A stretch of DNA of 6,134 nt from SFTH01 sp963643985. Lineage in GTDB: Bacteria > Bacillota > Clostridia > Christensenellales > Aristaeellaceae. Positions 5,501 through 6,134 of this stretch are shown in pieces; position 1 is the first letter of the stretch; each line of letters opens with the position of its first letter. The position numbers and the translations under genes were made by a program. The DNA lies in NCBI GenBank assembly GCA_963643985.1, contig CAVINP010000108.1, forward strand, positions 1-6,134. The letters are read 5' to 3'. The notes below the pieces were generated by a model. That model was not told the DNA's origin, made no database searches, and saw nothing but the letters and a program-made list of their open reading frames with translations.

Positions 5501-5994
5501 TCGTTTTGCTCCTTGCAAAGAAGTTCGTAAGCGTATCTCGGCGAACCGTCATCGGTATGGATGATACCGCAATACGAAAAGCCATGCTTTATGATCTGAT
5601 GTTGCATGACGGTATTGTCCGCATGCGTATCGATGCGCAGATGCGGCATGACGGATTGCGCATAGGCCATCGCCTCGCCCATCACGCCGTGCACCCTGCC
5701 GCTCGCTGCCACGCGGTGCAGCGTGCCGTAAGGCGTACAGGACTGCCATGCGCCGTTTTCGATCACGGCATATGTCGGATCGTCACCGATGATAAAGGCA
5801 AATACGCCGTAGAGGCCCGCATCGTCAAAGAGCACATACAGCCTCTGCTTTTTTATGTCCTCCCTGAGCAGATCCTCCGGCGGATAGTGGTTGCCCCACT
5901 GCGTCGGATTGCCCGTCTTTTCCATAAAGCCGCGTGCATAGGCATAGATCGCAAGGATATCGTTTAAATCTGTCATGCCCGCTTTTCGAACCAT
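5497..5994 (-). CDS. GNAT-family N-acetyltransferase, substrate unknown
   Basis: This 165-residue protein looks like a small cytoplasmic GNAT acetyltransferase that moves acetyl from acetyl-CoA to an amine. It starts MVRKAGMTDLNDILAIY, a typical first strand and helix. It continues with GNPTQWGNHYPPEDLL (28-43), LYVLFDDAGLYGVFAF (52-67), YAVIENGAW (75-83), the acetyl-CoA region HRVAASGRVHGVMGEAM (93-109) and LRIDTHADNTVMQHQIIKHG (119-138), then GFSYCGIIH. The usual Q/R-x-x-G-x-G/A pyrophosphate loop is degenerate (R100-V-H-G-V-M). I recall many unassigned Firmicute GNAT proteins with the NPxQWG and RIDTHxDN signatures. Start ATG 5994 is chosen because AGGAGG (6005-6010) precedes it by 10 nt and family similarity begins there, though the frame stays open 46 codons upstream to 6132. 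Its stop overlaps the trpS promoter. A role in drug resistance is not supported. Confidence 0.85.
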   Translation of the reverse strand: MVRKAGMTDLNDILAIYAYARGFMEKTGNPTQWGNHYPPEDLLREDIKKQRLYVLFDDAGLYGVFAFIIGDDPTYAVIENGAWQSCTPYGTLHRVAASGRVHGVMGEAMAYAQSVMPHLRIDTHADNTVMQHQIIKHGFSYCGIIHTDDGSPRYAYELLCKEQND

Positions 5995-6004
5995 TTTTCG
6001 AATT

Positions 6005-6010
6005 CCTCCT
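6005..6010 (-). promoter_or_regulatory. Ribosome binding site that fixes the acetyltransferase start
   Basis: A full AGGAGG lies 10 nt before ATG 5994 on the minus strand. Upstream in-frame starts (ATG at 6132, 6105 and 6048) lack a comparable site at good spacing and would add residues with no family similarity. Confidence 0.75.
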
Positions 6011-6066
6011 GCCCGATAACGTTCAGCATTTATTTTTTCTGTGTTCATACCCGGTTCATATTTTAT

Positions 6067-6079
6067 CTGTACAATACAG
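6067..6079. repeat. Short perfect dyad upstream of the acetyltransferase
   Basis: A 13-bp sequence has 5-bp arms CTGTA and TACAG around a 3-nt centre. It lies about 75 bp before the acetyltransferase start, in the 140-bp edge region that otherwise shows only weak promoter-like matches (for example TTCAAT, 16 nt, TAAAAT on the minus strand). It could be an operator for a dimeric repressor, or chance. Confidence 0.25.
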
Positions 6080-6134
6080 GCATTGAAGGCCCCCTCCTTC
6101 TTCATATAGATCACTGTCCCGCCGCATGGCATCT

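Noticed and set aside
5995..6132. A 46-residue N-terminal extension of the acetyltransferase
   Set aside because: The frame is open by chance. AGGAGG sits right before ATG 5994, where GNAT similarity begins, and the extension resembles nothing.
1..6134. CRISPR array, phage or toxin-antitoxin content
   Set aside because: No regularly spaced repeats, no phage or integrase-like protein, and no small paired genes were found on either strand.

Overview
This window reads as a chromosomal segment of a moderately high-GC member of the Bacillota, probably Clostridia. The grounds are strong AGGAGG-type ribosome binding sites, extended -10 sigma-A promoters, a Firmicute-style RsmH with its CxC...CxC segment, and a short two-helix SecG. 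The assignment is inferred from gene character, not from a search. Every gene supported here lies on the minus strand, so transcription runs from high to low coordinates.

In the direction of transcription the layout is as follows. First comes a GNAT acetyltransferase (5994-5497). A strong extended -10 promoter follows (5500-5471), with its -35 box overlapping the acetyltransferase stop codon. It drives a tightly packed five-gene operon: trpS (tryptophanyl-tRNA synthetase), rsmH (16S rRNA C1402 N4-methyltransferase), a divergent tRNA-guanine transglycosylase homologue, an RmtB/ArmA/FmrO-type 16S rRNA m7G1405 methyltransferase, and rsmI (16S rRNA C1402 2'-O-methyltransferase). The junctions are +3 nt, 0 nt, an 8-nt overlap and +1 nt. 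After 116 bp carrying a separate promoter comes secG, which has a long acidic C-terminal tail. A hairpin, another promoter and a tRNA-Arg(CCG) gene follow at the left edge.

The most notable content is the 250-residue protein at 2389-1637. It carries all the recognisable blocks of the aminoglycoside-resistance m7G1405 methyltransferase family, yet it sits inside a housekeeping RNA-maturation operon rather than on a visible mobile element. With RsmH and RsmI next to it, the operon encodes three methyltransferases predicted to act within four nucleotides (1402-1405) of helix 44 in the decoding site. It also encodes a transglycosylase family member that normally acts on the tRNA wobble base. This suggests a co-expressed decoding-centre modification unit with possible intrinsic aminoglycoside resistance. 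Specificity and phenotype are inferred from homology.

No insertion sequence, CRISPR array, integrase or attachment site was seen. No stretch over 300 bp lacks a gene. The intergenic stretches (90-220, 659-774, 5442-5496, 5995-6134) hold promoters, short hairpins and ribosome binding sites.
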